Below, piece after piece: positions 11,100-24,290 of a stretch of DNA of 64,000 nt (positions within the stretch are counted from its first letter, which is position 1; each line of letters starts with the position of its first letter). The translations under genes were made by a program, and so were the position numbers. The stretch is taken from the NCBI GenBank assembly GCA_020137815.1, contig CM035361.1, positions 4,232,553 to 4,296,552 on the forward strand, read 5' to 3'. The DNA is from Hormiphora californensis. Its lineage: Eukaryota; Ctenophora; Tentaculata; Cydippida; Pleurobrachiidae. The notes under the pieces are model-generated. The model saw only the letters and a program-made list of their open reading frames with translations. It was not told the origin of the DNA and did no database searches.

Positions 11100-12616
11100 T
11101 GCACCTCCCAGATAGCCTCCCAGATTGGCTAAACCCTGTGTACACGACAAGAGAGGGCGAATATAAAATCCACTTTTACACGTTTTCCCATAATGGAATC
11201 CCCCGCAAAACTTTTCGTCATCGCACCTGAAATACGAAGAAAAGAACTTGTTTAGATCGGGTACATAGCAGCTGTAACATTTTCCTTCCTAATTATATAT
11301 ACATATATTAGGGCCAATATAAGCACCTACCGTCTGTGTGTGTTTTTGAACCTCCCGTACTTCCTCCCACTTTGCTGGTGTCTTGCGGGGCCAGCTCCCG
11401 GTGAATCAAAATTCTGGCGTTCCTCCCGATGTGGCATCAGCTGAACTGTCATCTGATCCACTATGTATGTTTGTCGGTAGTCAGGTATGTTTGTTATCTG
11501 AATGTGAGTTTGCTATTTGCTTTCGGCTTGTTTGTCTGTTGTGTTAATAAACCTGAGTTTATTCATTGTTTCACGGCCGCTACAGTATTGTTAGACACTG
11601 CACTCTGAACTATTTTTTATTGACCGAATTAGAATGCATTGTTCCCGGAGGAGAAAAAAGGCTGATTATTCTGAAAGATAAACTTCACACGGGTGTGGTT
11701 TGGTCTAGTATGCCGCATATACTGAGTTAGACAATAGCTGCGTTTGTCTGACAATTATGGTAGCCCGCAGCTAACCAATCAGATGCTCCAGAACATCTAC
11801 CTATAATTGGAGACAATGGGGAACTACCTACGCCCTGGATTGGAGACGAAGAACGTGTGGAGGAGAAGACGGGTGTGGTCAGCTAGTACAAGAGGAGAGG
11901 ACACTTGTCAGTTCCCGGCAGTTCCTGAGAGAGACACTAGAGTGAGTTCGGCCCTGAGAGTTCTGATGTTGCAGTTCCTGAGTTCTGCTTTGAGAGCCAC
12001 TGAGAGAGTTCCTGAGAGAGACCAAGAGTTTGGAGTTGAGTAGAGACACTAGAGTGAGTTTTGTACGGAGACAGTTCTACTGAGAGAGTTGAGTTTTATT
12101 GAGTCAGTTCCTGTGATCTGAAGCATAGCCTGAGCTTTAGTCTGAGATCCAGCCTTAGTCTAGCAATGTGGCTTACTAAGACGCAGGCGACTAAATGAGT
12201 CCCGAGACTCTGCATAGAGAGCCCCGCATTTGAGAGATGAATTCTGTACGAGATTGAGTAGAGTAGAGAGAGAGAGAAATAGTGTGGCTGCATTTATGAG
12301 TATTTTATTGTTTCGGTTTAGTTTTAGTTTTGGCTCGGAATCGGTTGTTTCATTTTGTCTGTGTCAGAAACAGCAATCCACCGTTCTTGTGCGGTTGTTG
12401 ATAGTCAGTCAGTACAGAAAGGACTACTGCAACACGCACACCGAGCACCCCACACGAAGAGTTGCTCAGCAGTTCCACTAGTCAGTCCTGTCCAGGGATC
12501 CTTATAGGTCATAGGAGGCTCCCCTTCGAGGGAAAGGATAGCTTCACATTCGGTCTGCTTTTGTTAAGTTTCAGGCCGGTTACTAATCCAGTTAGACACA
12601 CAGAAATTTTGGCAGA
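10641..12616. other. No recognisable gene
   Basis: Only short open frames, no domain. 11540-11590 has an AATAAA-containing segment followed by GGCCGCTACA, somewhat like an LTR 3' end, but no partner LTR or target duplication is seen. 11880-12110 is enriched in repeated GAGAGTT and CCTGAGAG motifs. Confidence 0.4.
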
Positions 12617-13158
12617 GGTTCCCCAGGGGCTCCTAGCCCCTACTCGGTTTTTAGGAGAGCTCACCCGTCGCAGTACTCTGGTACATGCTGTTTCTGGGGC
12701 ATGACAGGAGGCTGGGGATTAGAGCTGGCATCACTCATATTCAAGGTTACAAATCTTTAAATTTGTCTTTTGTTACATATCTTTAAATTTGTCTTTGTTT
12801 CATCTCACAACTAGGGATCTGCACTTTGGCACCTAGTTTGAGGGTGTGTCACAGGGCTGGTTCCCTCATTAGATTTGTACTGGGCGAACTGATAAGGGAA
12901 CCCTACTAAAATTCAGCCCGACAACCGACCGACAAAACGATCGATCAACGACTGATATCAATTGCCAACCAACCGCCTATCAATCGATCGCCGAACCAAA
13001 TCCCAGCAGGGAAAAGAAGGGAGAAGATCAGCTGCCTCGAGTACAAATCTCTAAGTTAATGCAATTGACCGCATTGTTATGTCACATCAGGCGAAACAGT
13101 GACGCGGCTAGGGGCTGATATGATATGGGAAAAGAGGGAGGAAAGTTCTGGAGAGGGG

Positions 13159-15350
13159 TAGGGTGTTGGATTTTAAAATCGATTTTTTGTAACTCATCTT
13201 ACTAGATGCATTTTTTAACGCTGATTCCGAATCTGTCAAAATTTTTGATCTACGACCATGTCTTCAGGTGTAACCGTGCTTCTGAATGAACTTGACTGTG
13301 CGCTGCGTTCCACTGCTGACACTATGATACACTATCACGTGATCATGTCACGTGCTCTCTCCCCCAACCCAATTAGTAGTGCTCGCGATCTTACACACGA
13401 GCGTGTCACTTGAGACCTGTGGAAACATCTTTCCAGTAGGCTGTATGTGAGAGATGTTTCTTCACTTTCTGTACTAAATTTAGAGAGTAAGGAACGAATG
13501 AATTTGAGGGGAATATGAGAATGTGAAATGCCAAGAAATTTAGAACACAGAACAGACACATCATAACACTACATAGAAGCTAAATAGTATGTTTCCAGCT
13601 GAACAGTTGTGGATATATGGACATGATCATAAAGTCGGGACACTTTTGCAAGGTTCAGTTAGTTGGCCATAATGGATGCTGATCCACATAATGGATTCTG
13701 ATCCACCAGACTAACTAATTCGAAATCGTCCAACGAATATTTTCATGAAAAGTGGATCATTTTTGATCCACAGGTTTAGAAGATACAGCTTGTCAAAGTG
13801 ATGTGGATCAATTTGTGTGGATCAGCCTCCTCAACTGAAACAGAACAGAGTTTAACACTTGCCGTCTTGGATTCCATTAGAGTTTTATCATCCAAACATT
13901 CTTACTTGAAATTTAGAACAAAATTGCTCAACCTATGTGGATCACACCCTTTTTAGTGCTTTATAACGACTCAACCGGGTGAAAACTCAGTTATTGAATT
14001 TCGATTCTGGTCTAGAAGGGAAGAGGAGATTCTTCTGGTAATAGATAACCCCCTAATTTAGTTCTAGGGTGACTCAACTCATGTGGATTTTCAATTAAAT
14101 GACCTAAGGTCAATATTAAAGGAACGTATTTGATGTCAAATTGATCCACAAATGAGTTCAAACTAATCTTAAAACACCTTTTATGGCTAACCTACCGATA
14201 CCAGTGCCCATACAATGCCATTCGGTGGCTGTAGCTCAACCCATATATCTCAGATATAATCTGCACTGGTCCTTTGTAGAATCTGGAGGGGAGAAGCAGA
14301 GCCCAGGGAAGGAGTCAGGAGAGGTGAAAACACGATGACCAGGTGAGAGAAAACCACAGAAGGGATGTAAAAGGAAGTCCAGCAGAGCCCAGGAAACCAG
14401 AAGAAGTAGAAGGGAGTGCCTCATGAAGTAAGAATGAGATCCACGATGGCCAGATAGGAGAAAGCCTCAGAAAGGAGAAGAGTTCAGGAAAGGAGAGGTG
14501 AAATAGGTCAACATACTACAAACTAAATGGCAGGTTGGCTGAAAAGTAACATACAACATACTTTGTTAATATAGTTCGAAGTAGTGACCGCTTAATCCCC
14601 ATTTCTCTAGCTGTTGCTACGTTATTCCGAGTAAAAACAGCCCGTGTATAGCATTCTCATTCCCAACTGCTTTGGTGGAACCTGAGGCAAGCTGGTCTTC
14701 CTTTATAGCAAGAAAATGGGCGAGGAAGTTAAAGCAACAGAGGGATCCAAAAGTCATCGCGAAAAATGATACCATGATAAGAGTTGGAAAAAGGTAGTCC
14801 CTTTCTCAAAACACCTGATTTGTCACGTGTTTTAAGACGATCCCGGTCGGGATTGGGAACATCCTACTCGATCTACTGATTGAGGTTTACTAACTAGGTA
14901 CTTCCTCTTTAAGATCTCTTCCTGTTGCTCGGACAACACTTTAAGTCCAGGTCTTGTTTCAGGAATCACCGCTAAATTAGTAGCCTGCTCTTGCGTTTGG
15001 ATCAATGGAACCAGTGTCTGTATATCTTTTCAGAATTCCAATATAATATTTCCAATCTCTCTACCTCTCTCAGGGTTTAACAATTACATTTCTCTCTGGG
15101 TGACGCGCTCGTGTGTAAGATCGCGAGCACTACTAATTGGGATGGGGGAGAGAGCACGTGACATGATCACGTGATAGTGTATCATAGTGTCAGCAGTGGA
15201 ACGCAGCGCACAGTCAAGTTCATTCAGAAGCACGGTTACACCTGAAGACATGGTCGTAGATCAAAAATTTTGACAGATTCGGAATCAGCGTTAAAAAATG
15301 CATCTAGTAAGATGAGTTACAAAAAATCGATTTTAAAATCCAACACCCTA
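13159..15350. mobile_element. Non-autonomous hAT-like transposon, 2.19 kb
   Basis: Terminal inverted repeats of 251 bp (13159-13409 and 15100-15350) begin TAGGGTGTTGGA and differ at a few positions. The 8-bp direct repeat GAGAGGGG flanks it (13151-13158, 15351-15358). The other duplication copy has a single GAGAGGGG at 45878-45885, giving an empty site. An 8-bp duplication and TAGGG end are hAT hallmarks. The interior has many GTGGATCA/TGATCCAC motifs and no transposase. Confidence 0.85.
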
Positions 15351-15654
15351 GAGAGGGGAAAGAGAAATTAAATTTTGAGAGGAAGGCGAGAATATCAGTG
15401 CCACAGAGAAAACAGCAATACCAGGTTCTGAGATCTCCCCCTAGAAGGACCTACCATGAGAAATCACACTTCCCGTCGCATATTGAGCTCTTTGTTGCTA
15501 GTCCCATTCCTGGCATGGGTGCTTGTCCGGGGGCTCCAATCACGTCACACAATGCATTATCAGCACACACAATATTAAAGGCCCTGCACATTCCATCTCT
15601 TGTCATGGGGTAATATTCCTCAATCTGTGAGCAGGGACCTTGGTTACACACCAC

Positions 15655-16185
15655 TCTCTCTCTCTCTCTCAGATGTCAGAGTGCAGAGAGAGGAGAGAGA
15701 GAGAGAGAGAGGAGAGAGGAGAGAGAGAGAAGAGAGAGGAAAAGAAGAGAGAAGAAGAGCGATGAGAGAGAGAGAGAGAGAGAGAGAAGAACTAAGAAGA
15801 GAGAGAAGACAAGAGAGAAGCGGAAAAAGAGAGAAAGGGGGGAGGAAAAAAGGGGGAGATAGGTCAAACAGACGAAGAGAGAAGAGAGGAGAGAGAGAGA
15901 AGAGAGAGATGAGAGAGAGAGAGAGGGGGAAAAAAGGGGGAAAAGGGAAAAGGGAAGAGGAGAGGGGGAAAAATTGGGGAGTGGGCGGGGGAACCCAAAA
16001 AAGGGGGGGGGGGGGAAAAAGGGGGGGGGCCGGGGAAAAAAAAAAAAGGGGGGGGGGGGAAAAAAAAAGGGGGGAAAAAGGGGAAGGGAAGAGGGGAAGG
16101 GAGGAAAAAAAACGGGGGGGGGAAAAAAAAAGGGGGGGGGGGGGGGGGGGGGGGGGAAAAAGGGGGGGGGGGGGGGGGGGGGGGT

Positions 16186-16251
<66 letters not shown>

Positions 16252-16283
16252 AAGAGGGGAGAGAGAAGAGAGAGAGGAAAAAA
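15655..16283. repeat. GA-rich tract passing into poly-G/poly-A runs
   Basis: Begins as TC/GA dinucleotide repeat and degrades into G and A homopolymers (especially 16005-16250). The matching site in copy B (46154-46285) is a clean (GA)n of about 130 bp. The long frames on both strands are artefacts of composition. Confidence 0.85.
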
Positions 16284-16870
16284 AGACAAAAAAATAAAAA
16301 ATCCCCTTAAAAACCGGGTTTTTTAATACCCCCCCGGGCCCCAATTTTCATGGTTAATACCAAAAGGGGGCCCCCCCCCAAAAAAGGGGGTTTAATTTTG
16401 TGGGAAAAGGAAAAATTTAAAAAAGTTTTTTGGGGCTGTTTCAAGAAAAAATTGGAAAGTTTTTTTTCTTCCCAATTTTCCCAATTAATTTTTTTTTAAT
16501 TCCAACAAAAAATTGTTTTTTTTGGTCTTTTTTGTTGTACCACACATCAAAACCCCCAGTTAGCGGGTTGCCCAAAAACCATAACTCATTCCTTTTTTCG
16601 ACATCCCGAATCGCTTCCCTAAATTCCACCCTGAAATGCCCCTTTGGGAAACCCCAAAGCACTGGAACCTCGGAAAATTTTTCGTTTCCCTTTGTGTTTG
16701 AAAACCCCCGGGTGAAAACCCCCTTTGGGGCCAAATTGGACAGCATCTTCTTTTCTTCAAATTTGAAGGGAATTTTTATTTATATGGGGTAAGAATTATT
16801 GCGTTATGTATTCATATAATGCTGTGTTTCCCTACTGTTTCATGTGTCAGCAGGTTTGGTCATAATGTGC
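16284..16870. other. Homopolymer-smeared counterpart of 46300-46990
   Basis: The order of recognisable blocks matches copy B (for example CATATAATGCTGTGTTTCCCTACTG), but bases are stretched into runs of C, G, A and T. This looks like poor consensus next to the G-rich tract, not evolution. No gene is called. Confidence 0.7.
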
Positions 16871-17046
16871 CAATGTGAGATGCAAAGGATCTAGTTGACA
16901 GTATACTAGTGAGCCAACACTTGCTAACTAGCTTTTGACATTCCAATTTTCTAACCTCCATCACCCACAAAATGGAACGGTTTGGATGAAAATGTTTATG
17001 TTTCGCACCAGTTACAGATTTAGACCCTCGCCTATTCTATAATGTA

Positions 17047-17225
17047 ACAATCTCGCGCACCATTTTAACGGTCGCGTTGGATGACAAAATCATTTAATCA
17101 TCCAACGCGACCGTCAAAATCGCGCGCGAGATTGTTACTTTTAGAATGGGGGAGAGAAATTTTAACGGTCGCTGGTGTGTGTGGCGTTAAAGTCAAAATT
17201 TAAGTTTTAACTTTTGTGTGTGCTG
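17047..17225. mobile_element. Partial copy of the 28102 MITE
   Basis: Shares CATCCAACGCGACCGTCAAAA, GAGATTGTTACTTTTAGAATG and the CGCTGGTGTGTG block with 28102-28378. The left end is missing or diverged. Confidence 0.6.
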
Positions 17226-17329
17226 GCTCTCACTGTTTACTGCCCCTAAGCGTTAAAGTCAGCCACTTTTTGGCACCAAATTCCGCTATTTTTGTGCCGA
17301 TTTCAAATTATTTAAGCTTCTTGGGACGA

Positions 17330-17690
17330 GCTCGATGCCCAACGAGCCCAAGAAAAAGAAATTTGACTGATAAATGATTGAGTTATGACCAAAAACGTCA
17401 ATTTTTAATTTAAAATTTTTATTGGTGTGTGATGCCCCAAATTTAGACGTTTTTGGCCATAACTCAACCATTTCTTGGTCAAATTGCTTCATCTTGGAAT
17501 CGTTGGAAAGAGGGCATCGAGCTCTTTCCACACATCTTAAGAAAATAAAAATCAGTGCAAAAATGGCGGAGTTATGGCGCAAAATGCTCCGCCATTTTTT
17601 CACCATTTTGCTAAAACGTATTTGACCAAGAAATGGCTGAGTTAAGGCCAAAAACGTCTTAATTTGGTGCCAAAAAGTGGTTGACATTTT
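17330..17690. repeat. Dispersed foldback family D (GAGTTATGGCC / CCATTTCTTGG)
   Basis: Carries inverted copies of ATAACTCAACCATTTCTTGG and of a GAAAGAGGGCATCGAGCTC block. Related segments occur at 8002-8607, 28400-28640, 37425-37500 and 48575-48681. No coding content. Confidence 0.6.
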
Positions 17691-18186
17691 CGAATTCTAA
17701 CCCTGCTATGCCTTTTTGCAAAGCAATAAGGCATCCGGATGAATGCCTTCGGCATTAACCCGGGTAGGGACAAAAAATCAGTTTCTATAGCTCTTTGATT
17801 CAACCTTTCACCATTTACTACGTTTCTGTCACTTGAGCAAACGATCAATGGTCTCAGTACCGGAGAGTGTGCAGATAAGAACGAAGAATGAGATAAAGCT
17901 AATGAGCTGTATTCATCTCTATTATAATTTGGAGATGAACGTCGAAGTCGTTCGTTCAGTGCGTTTCTACGCGACAGTGCTCCTTCATAAAACACTTCAT
18001 ATGACCAAAGCTGTATAAGCTGTCATTCACACTTTGGAACTTCCAGTGGAAGTTTGTTAATATTTTGTTTTGTAGACGTTAAAAGGGGCAAAAAGAACCA
18101 CCCGGCGAAGCCGGATGGGTTATCGAAAAGCCCTTACTTGAGGCGCACCCAATAGGTGCGCTAGTTATATATATCTGCATTTTAAA

Positions 18187-18270
18187 GATCTAACATTGGT
18201 GACATATGGCGCGACCAAGATTGAGCGGGGGTCGCTCCAGGTGTCTATAATATGTCACCAAGATCTAACA
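18187..18270. mobile_element. 66-bp mini-MITE with 9-bp target duplication, copy 2
   Basis: TTGGTGACATA (18196) to TATGTCACCAA (18261), flanked by GATCTAACA at 18187-18195 and 18262-18270. The interior shares ACCAAGATTGAGC with copy 1, but the flanking duplication is different. Confidence 0.7.
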
Positions 18271-18390
18271 TAGTACATGTTAGATTTTTAGGGCGCGATC
18301 ACACCAAGATCTTCGAAAGAATTCTTTCGAAGCACCAAACCCAATCACACCAAATTGTTTCGTTTGGTTCTTGCGCGCGTATGTCTATTG

Positions 18391-18816
18391 GGGGAGACAC
18401 ACTGAAGTTGGGCACGCTCGTTCAAATCTCAACCTCGCGTCACACACTGAAGTTCGAAATTTCGCGAAAACCCATTTTCGGCTGTGAAATCATTTGTAAG
18501 ACGCTATCTTATTTACTGGTACATCTCTCGAGGTGTCCTTTATCCATACTGAGTCGATTTCACCATTTTTGAAATTTTTGGCTAATCCGGTCACAGTTGT
18601 CCCAATTCACCAAAATATTTAAAAACGGTGAAATTGACCCGGTATTGATAAAGGACTACCAGTAAATAAACTAGCATCTTACAAATGATTTCTCAGCCAA
18701 AAATGGGTTTTCGCAAAACTTTGAACTTTTCCGCAAAACTTCGAACTTAGAACTTCAGTGTGTGTTGCGAGGTTGAGAGTTTGACGCGTGCGACCAACCT
18801 CAGTGTGTCTCCGCCC
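18391..18816. mobile_element. GACACACTGA foldback MITE, copy F1
   Basis: Long hairpin (arms about 200 bp) with ends GGGGAGACACACTGAAG and, inverted, GGGCGGAGACACACTGAGG. Flanked by the 3-bp repeat TTG. Copy B lacks it and shows a single TTG (51890-51892). A 3-bp duplication and GGG end suggest PIF/Harbinger-type mobilisation. Confidence 0.8.
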
Positions 18817-18936
18817 TTGCTAGTTTTTGATTCTGACGACAGTGAAAAGCATACAATAGCCATCCGCGGCCAGTCCGATACTGAGACCATGATTGCAAAC
18901 GATCAATCGATTGATTGTCAAGTGACAGAAACACGT

Positions 18937-19570
18937 GTTAAACATACCCTGTGGTATAACATGGACAGCACACTCTGCAATGTTAAACATACCCTGTGGT
19001 ATACCATGAACAGAACACGTGGCAATGTTAAATATACCCTGTGGTATACCATGGACAGAACACGTGGCAATGTTAAACATACCCTGTGGTATACCATGAA
19101 CAGAAACACGTGGCAATGTTAAACATACCCTGTGGTATACCATGGACAGAAACACGTGGCAATGTTAAACATACCCTGTGGTATACCATGGACAGAAACA
19201 CGTGGCAATGTTAAACATACCCTGTGGTAAACCATGGACAGAAACACGTGGCAATGTTAAACATACCCTGTGGTATAACATGGACAGCACACTCTGCAAT
19301 GTTAAACATACCCTGTGGTATAACATGGACAGCACACTCTGCAATGTTAAACATACCCTGTGGTATAACATGGACAGAAACACGTGGCAATGTTAAACAT
19401 ACCCTGCGGTATACCATGGACAGAAACACGTGGCAATGTTAAACATACCCTGTGGTATAACATGGACAGCACACGTGGTAATGTTAAACATACCCTGTGG
19501 TATAACATGGACAGCACACTCTGCAATGTTAAACATACCCTGTGGTATAACATGGACAGCACACTCTGCA
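18937..19570 (-). repeat. 45/46-bp minisatellite overlapping the 3' end of lectin-like gene A
   Basis: About 14 units beginning GTTAAACATACCCTGTGG. Units are 45 or 46 bp, so 46-bp units shift the frame. In gene frame (minus) the unit reads ECAVHVIPQGMFNIA. Copy B has about two units. Confidence 0.9.
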
Positions 19571-20239
19571 ACCATGACATGCTTATAGTAGTTGTCTCCA
19601 AAAAGGAATGAACCCAATTTCTCATAAGGGGGACTCTCAACGCGTATCTCACTACCCACAACATTACACTGCCAACTGTATGTCTGTCCATCTGCACTGA
19701 CATCATGCACCATCCTCCCCACAGTCCCAACCTTGATGATTTGGGGTACGAAGATTAACGAGGAGGGTTAAGGGTATTAAAATTGACGTTTCGGTTTACA
19801 TCAAGAAAATCTTACATGTCTAACAAGAGATTAGCAAACAACCAACCTTATGTTTCCTCGATGCCGTGTCCACCACATATACCACTGCACCCTCCATCAC
19901 CGCAGTGTGTGTCCTGATGTCGTCCGCGTCTCTCCCAGTGGCCGTACTAAGAAGAACCAGGGTCACCATTTTAACTGGGATGTCAGTTTTAGAAAATTTC
20001 ATCACCAGAGAAGATTCAACGTCACTCGGGTTCGATTCTGCATATGTCGACAGGTCGCTGTCGAAACTGTGGGCCGCACGGTGGACATGGCATACTGGAT
20101 CCAGCCACCCAGCAATCCTTTCAGGACATTGCCCTTTTGGGACGACTTCCCAGATATTAGTACTGAGACTCGCAGAAAACGGTTTGATCACTTGTACTGA
20201 AAATGTAGAGTTTGACACAACTATATTTATGATCTTTTG

Positions 20240-20271
<32 letters not shown>

Positions 20272-20402
20272 TTATATTTATATTCATATTTTGAAAACCC
20301 TTATCACTATAATAATTAAAGATAGTGCCAATATAATAACTTACCAGTATCGCTAGAGTCTGCCAGTGAAACGAACAAAAAGATCAGAATCACTGAACTC
20401 AT
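19393..20402 (-). CDS. Secreted F5/8-type (fucolectin-like) domain protein, copy A
   Basis: Likely extracellular carbohydrate- or surface-binding protein of about 249 residues. Exon 1 is 20402-20345 and encodes a signal peptide (MSSVILIFLFVSLADSS), with donor CTG|GTAAGT, phase 1. Exon 2 is 20196-19847, after acceptor TTTTCAG, phase 1 to 0. Exon 3 is 19731-19393, phase 0. The pattern VKMVTLVLLST, then W-Q-C...G-S-E-I-R-V, then a final VMVAECAVHVI strand resembles the galactose-binding-like F5/8/F-type-lectin fold. The exact sugar-binding His/Arg motif is not clear, so the family call is tentative. The last strand is amplified by the 45-bp minisatellite, and a 46-bp unit introduces the stop at 19393. 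The paralogue lies at 52421-54541. Confidence 0.65.
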
Positions 20403-20789
20403 CTTCTTGAAGAAGTTTTTCTAATTGCCTGGCTTCGGGGAACTCATGTTGATAGACTACATTTAGCAGCCAACTGATTGCTAGACAAAAAGTTTAGAAT
20501 GATGAGGGAAAAACTGTTTTCAGAAGTTACGTCCGACTGATTTCGTCAAGCTCTGTCTCATTCCGCGGGTGGAGGCCGTTTGAGACTGTTTGGGGGGAGA
20601 CACACTGAAGTTGAGCTGATATTTATAAGATGCAACTAATATTTGCCCAACAGGGGAAACAGTCGTGCCTGAATGGACCTCAGGTTCAGGCCACGGCTAT
20701 TTTCCACTGAACCTGATTAAATCTCGGGGAATTGTCGTCACTTAAACTTGAGAGAAGTATGATTATAGTAGGCCAGTTTCGAACCCCCC

Positions 20790-20802
20790 CTCCCTCCTCC
20801 CC

Positions 20803-20846
<44 letters not shown>
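20790..20846. repeat. Poly-C tract
   Basis: About 40 consecutive C after CCCTCCTCCCCGTC. The copy B equivalent (55406-55419) has about 13 C, so length is unstable between copies. Confidence 0.9.
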
Positions 20847-21331
20847 TGAAATATATCAAGTATTTATCCGGGAAAAATTCCCTGAAATCTCAGGGAATAG
20901 CTGTGACTAGGGTTTGAGATTCAGGCACGACTGTTTTCCCCAATAGCGGATGAGAGAAGAAAAAATGCTCCTTGAAAATCAAAGTCTGAATATTTGGATA
21001 TTTAATCGGTCAGTCTTATATATACTGTTATATGATATATTTATATATAAGACGTATATATGTCCGAGAGAGCTTTCTTTGTCTTCATGAGGGAGACTCC
21101 ATTGTTTCTTTGGTGGTAGAACGCACTCTAGGTACCTCAAATTATGTCTCTATTGTGATATGAGCCACGGCAATAAAATTAGCACTAATATTAGGTAAGC
21201 GGTAAATGATAGGACGTTCTCAATCTCTCATTCTCTTTCTCTCTCTTGCGCCTCAATCTCTCCTTATCGCCACAAACAAACCAGACAGCAAGCCAAATGA
21301 TATGTGATCTCCCATAGATATAGCTTAGATA

Positions 21332-22842
<1,511 letters not shown>

Positions 22843-23496
22843 GACTTTCTTCCTTTTCTTGCTTTTTTTTTTTCCCCTTTTTTTTGTTTTTCCTTTTTTT
22901 CTTGTTTTCTTCCCTTTTCTTGCTTTTCTTGCTTTCTGTTTTCGTGTTTTTTTTTTTCCCCCTTTTTCTTTTTTTTTCCCTTTTTTGCTTTCTTGCTTTC
23001 TTGCTTTTTGCTTTCTTCTTTTTGCTTTTTGCTTTCTTGCTTTCTTGCTTTCTTGCTTTCTTGCTTTCTTGCTTTTTGCTTCTTGCTTTCTTGCTTTCTT
23101 GCTTTTTCTTGCTTTTTCTTGTTCTTGCTTTCTTGCTTTCTTGCTTCTTTTCTTCTTTCTTGCTTTCTTGCTTTTTGCTTTCTTGCTTTCTTTTCTTCTT
23201 GCTTTCTTGCTTTCTGCTTCTATGCTTCTTGCTTTCCTTGCTTTCTTGCTTTCTTGCTTCTATGGCTTTCTTGCTTTCTTGCTTTCTTGCTTTCTTGCTT
23301 TCTTGCTTTCTTGCTTTCTTGCTTTCTTGCTTTCTTGCTTTCTTGCTTTCATTGCTTTCTTGCCTTTTTGCTGTCTTGCTTTCTTGCTTTCTTGCTTTCA
23401 TTGCTTTCTTGCTTTCTTGCTTTCTCTCTTTCTGCTTCTTGCTTGTCTTGCTTTCTTGCTCTTCGCTTGCTTTCTTGCTTGCTTGCTTCTTGCTTT

Positions 23497-23527
<31 letters not shown>

Positions 23528-24247
23528 TCTTGCTTCTTGCTTTCTTGCTTTCTTGCTTCTGCTTTCTTGCTTTCTTGCTTTCTTGCTTTCCGCTTTTCTT
23601 GCTTTCTGCTTTCTTGCTTTCTGCTTTTTTGCTTTTTCTTTCTTTTTGTTTTCTTGCTTTCTTGCTTTCTTGTTTTTCTTTCTTTTCTTCTTTCTTCTTG
23701 CTTTCTTGCTTCTTGCTTTCTTGCTTTCTTGCTTTCTTGCTTTTCTTGCTTTTTGCTTTCTTGCTTTCTTGTTTTTCTTGCTTTCTGTTTCTTCTTGTTC
23801 TTCTTTCTTTCTTTTTCTTGCTTTTTGCTTTCTTGCTTTCTTGCTTTCTTTGCTTTCTTGCTTTCTTGCTTTCTTGCTTTCTTGCTTTCTTGCTTTCTTG
23901 CTTTTCTTGCTTGCTTTCTTGCTTTCTTGCTTTCTTGCTTTTTGCTTTCTGCTTTTTGCTTTCTTGCTTTCTTGCTTTCTGCTTTCTTTGCTTTCTTGCT
24001 TTCTTGCTTTTCTTTTCTTGCTTTCTTTTTCTTTTTCTTGCTTTCTTGCTTGTTTGCTTTCTTGCTTCTTGCTTTCTTGCTTTCTTGCTTTCTTGCTTGC
24101 TTGCTTTTTTCTTGCTTGTTCTTTTGTTGTGCTTCTTGCTTCTTGCTTTTTGCTTCTTCTTTGCTTCTGCTTTCTTGCTTGTTGTCTTGCTTTTTTTCTT
24201 GCTTTGCTTCTTTGCTTTCTTTTGCCTTCTTCTTGCCTTGCTTGCTT

Positions 24248-24290
<43 letters not shown>

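Noticed and set aside
11273-11586. Solo LTR (TGTAAC ... GCTACA with an AATAAA)
   Set aside because: No target duplication, partner LTR or primer-binding site could be found.
15600-16344. Gly/Lys-rich and Pro/Phe-rich open frames
   Set aside because: Products of GA and poly-G tracts that look like consensus error; the paralogue lacks them.
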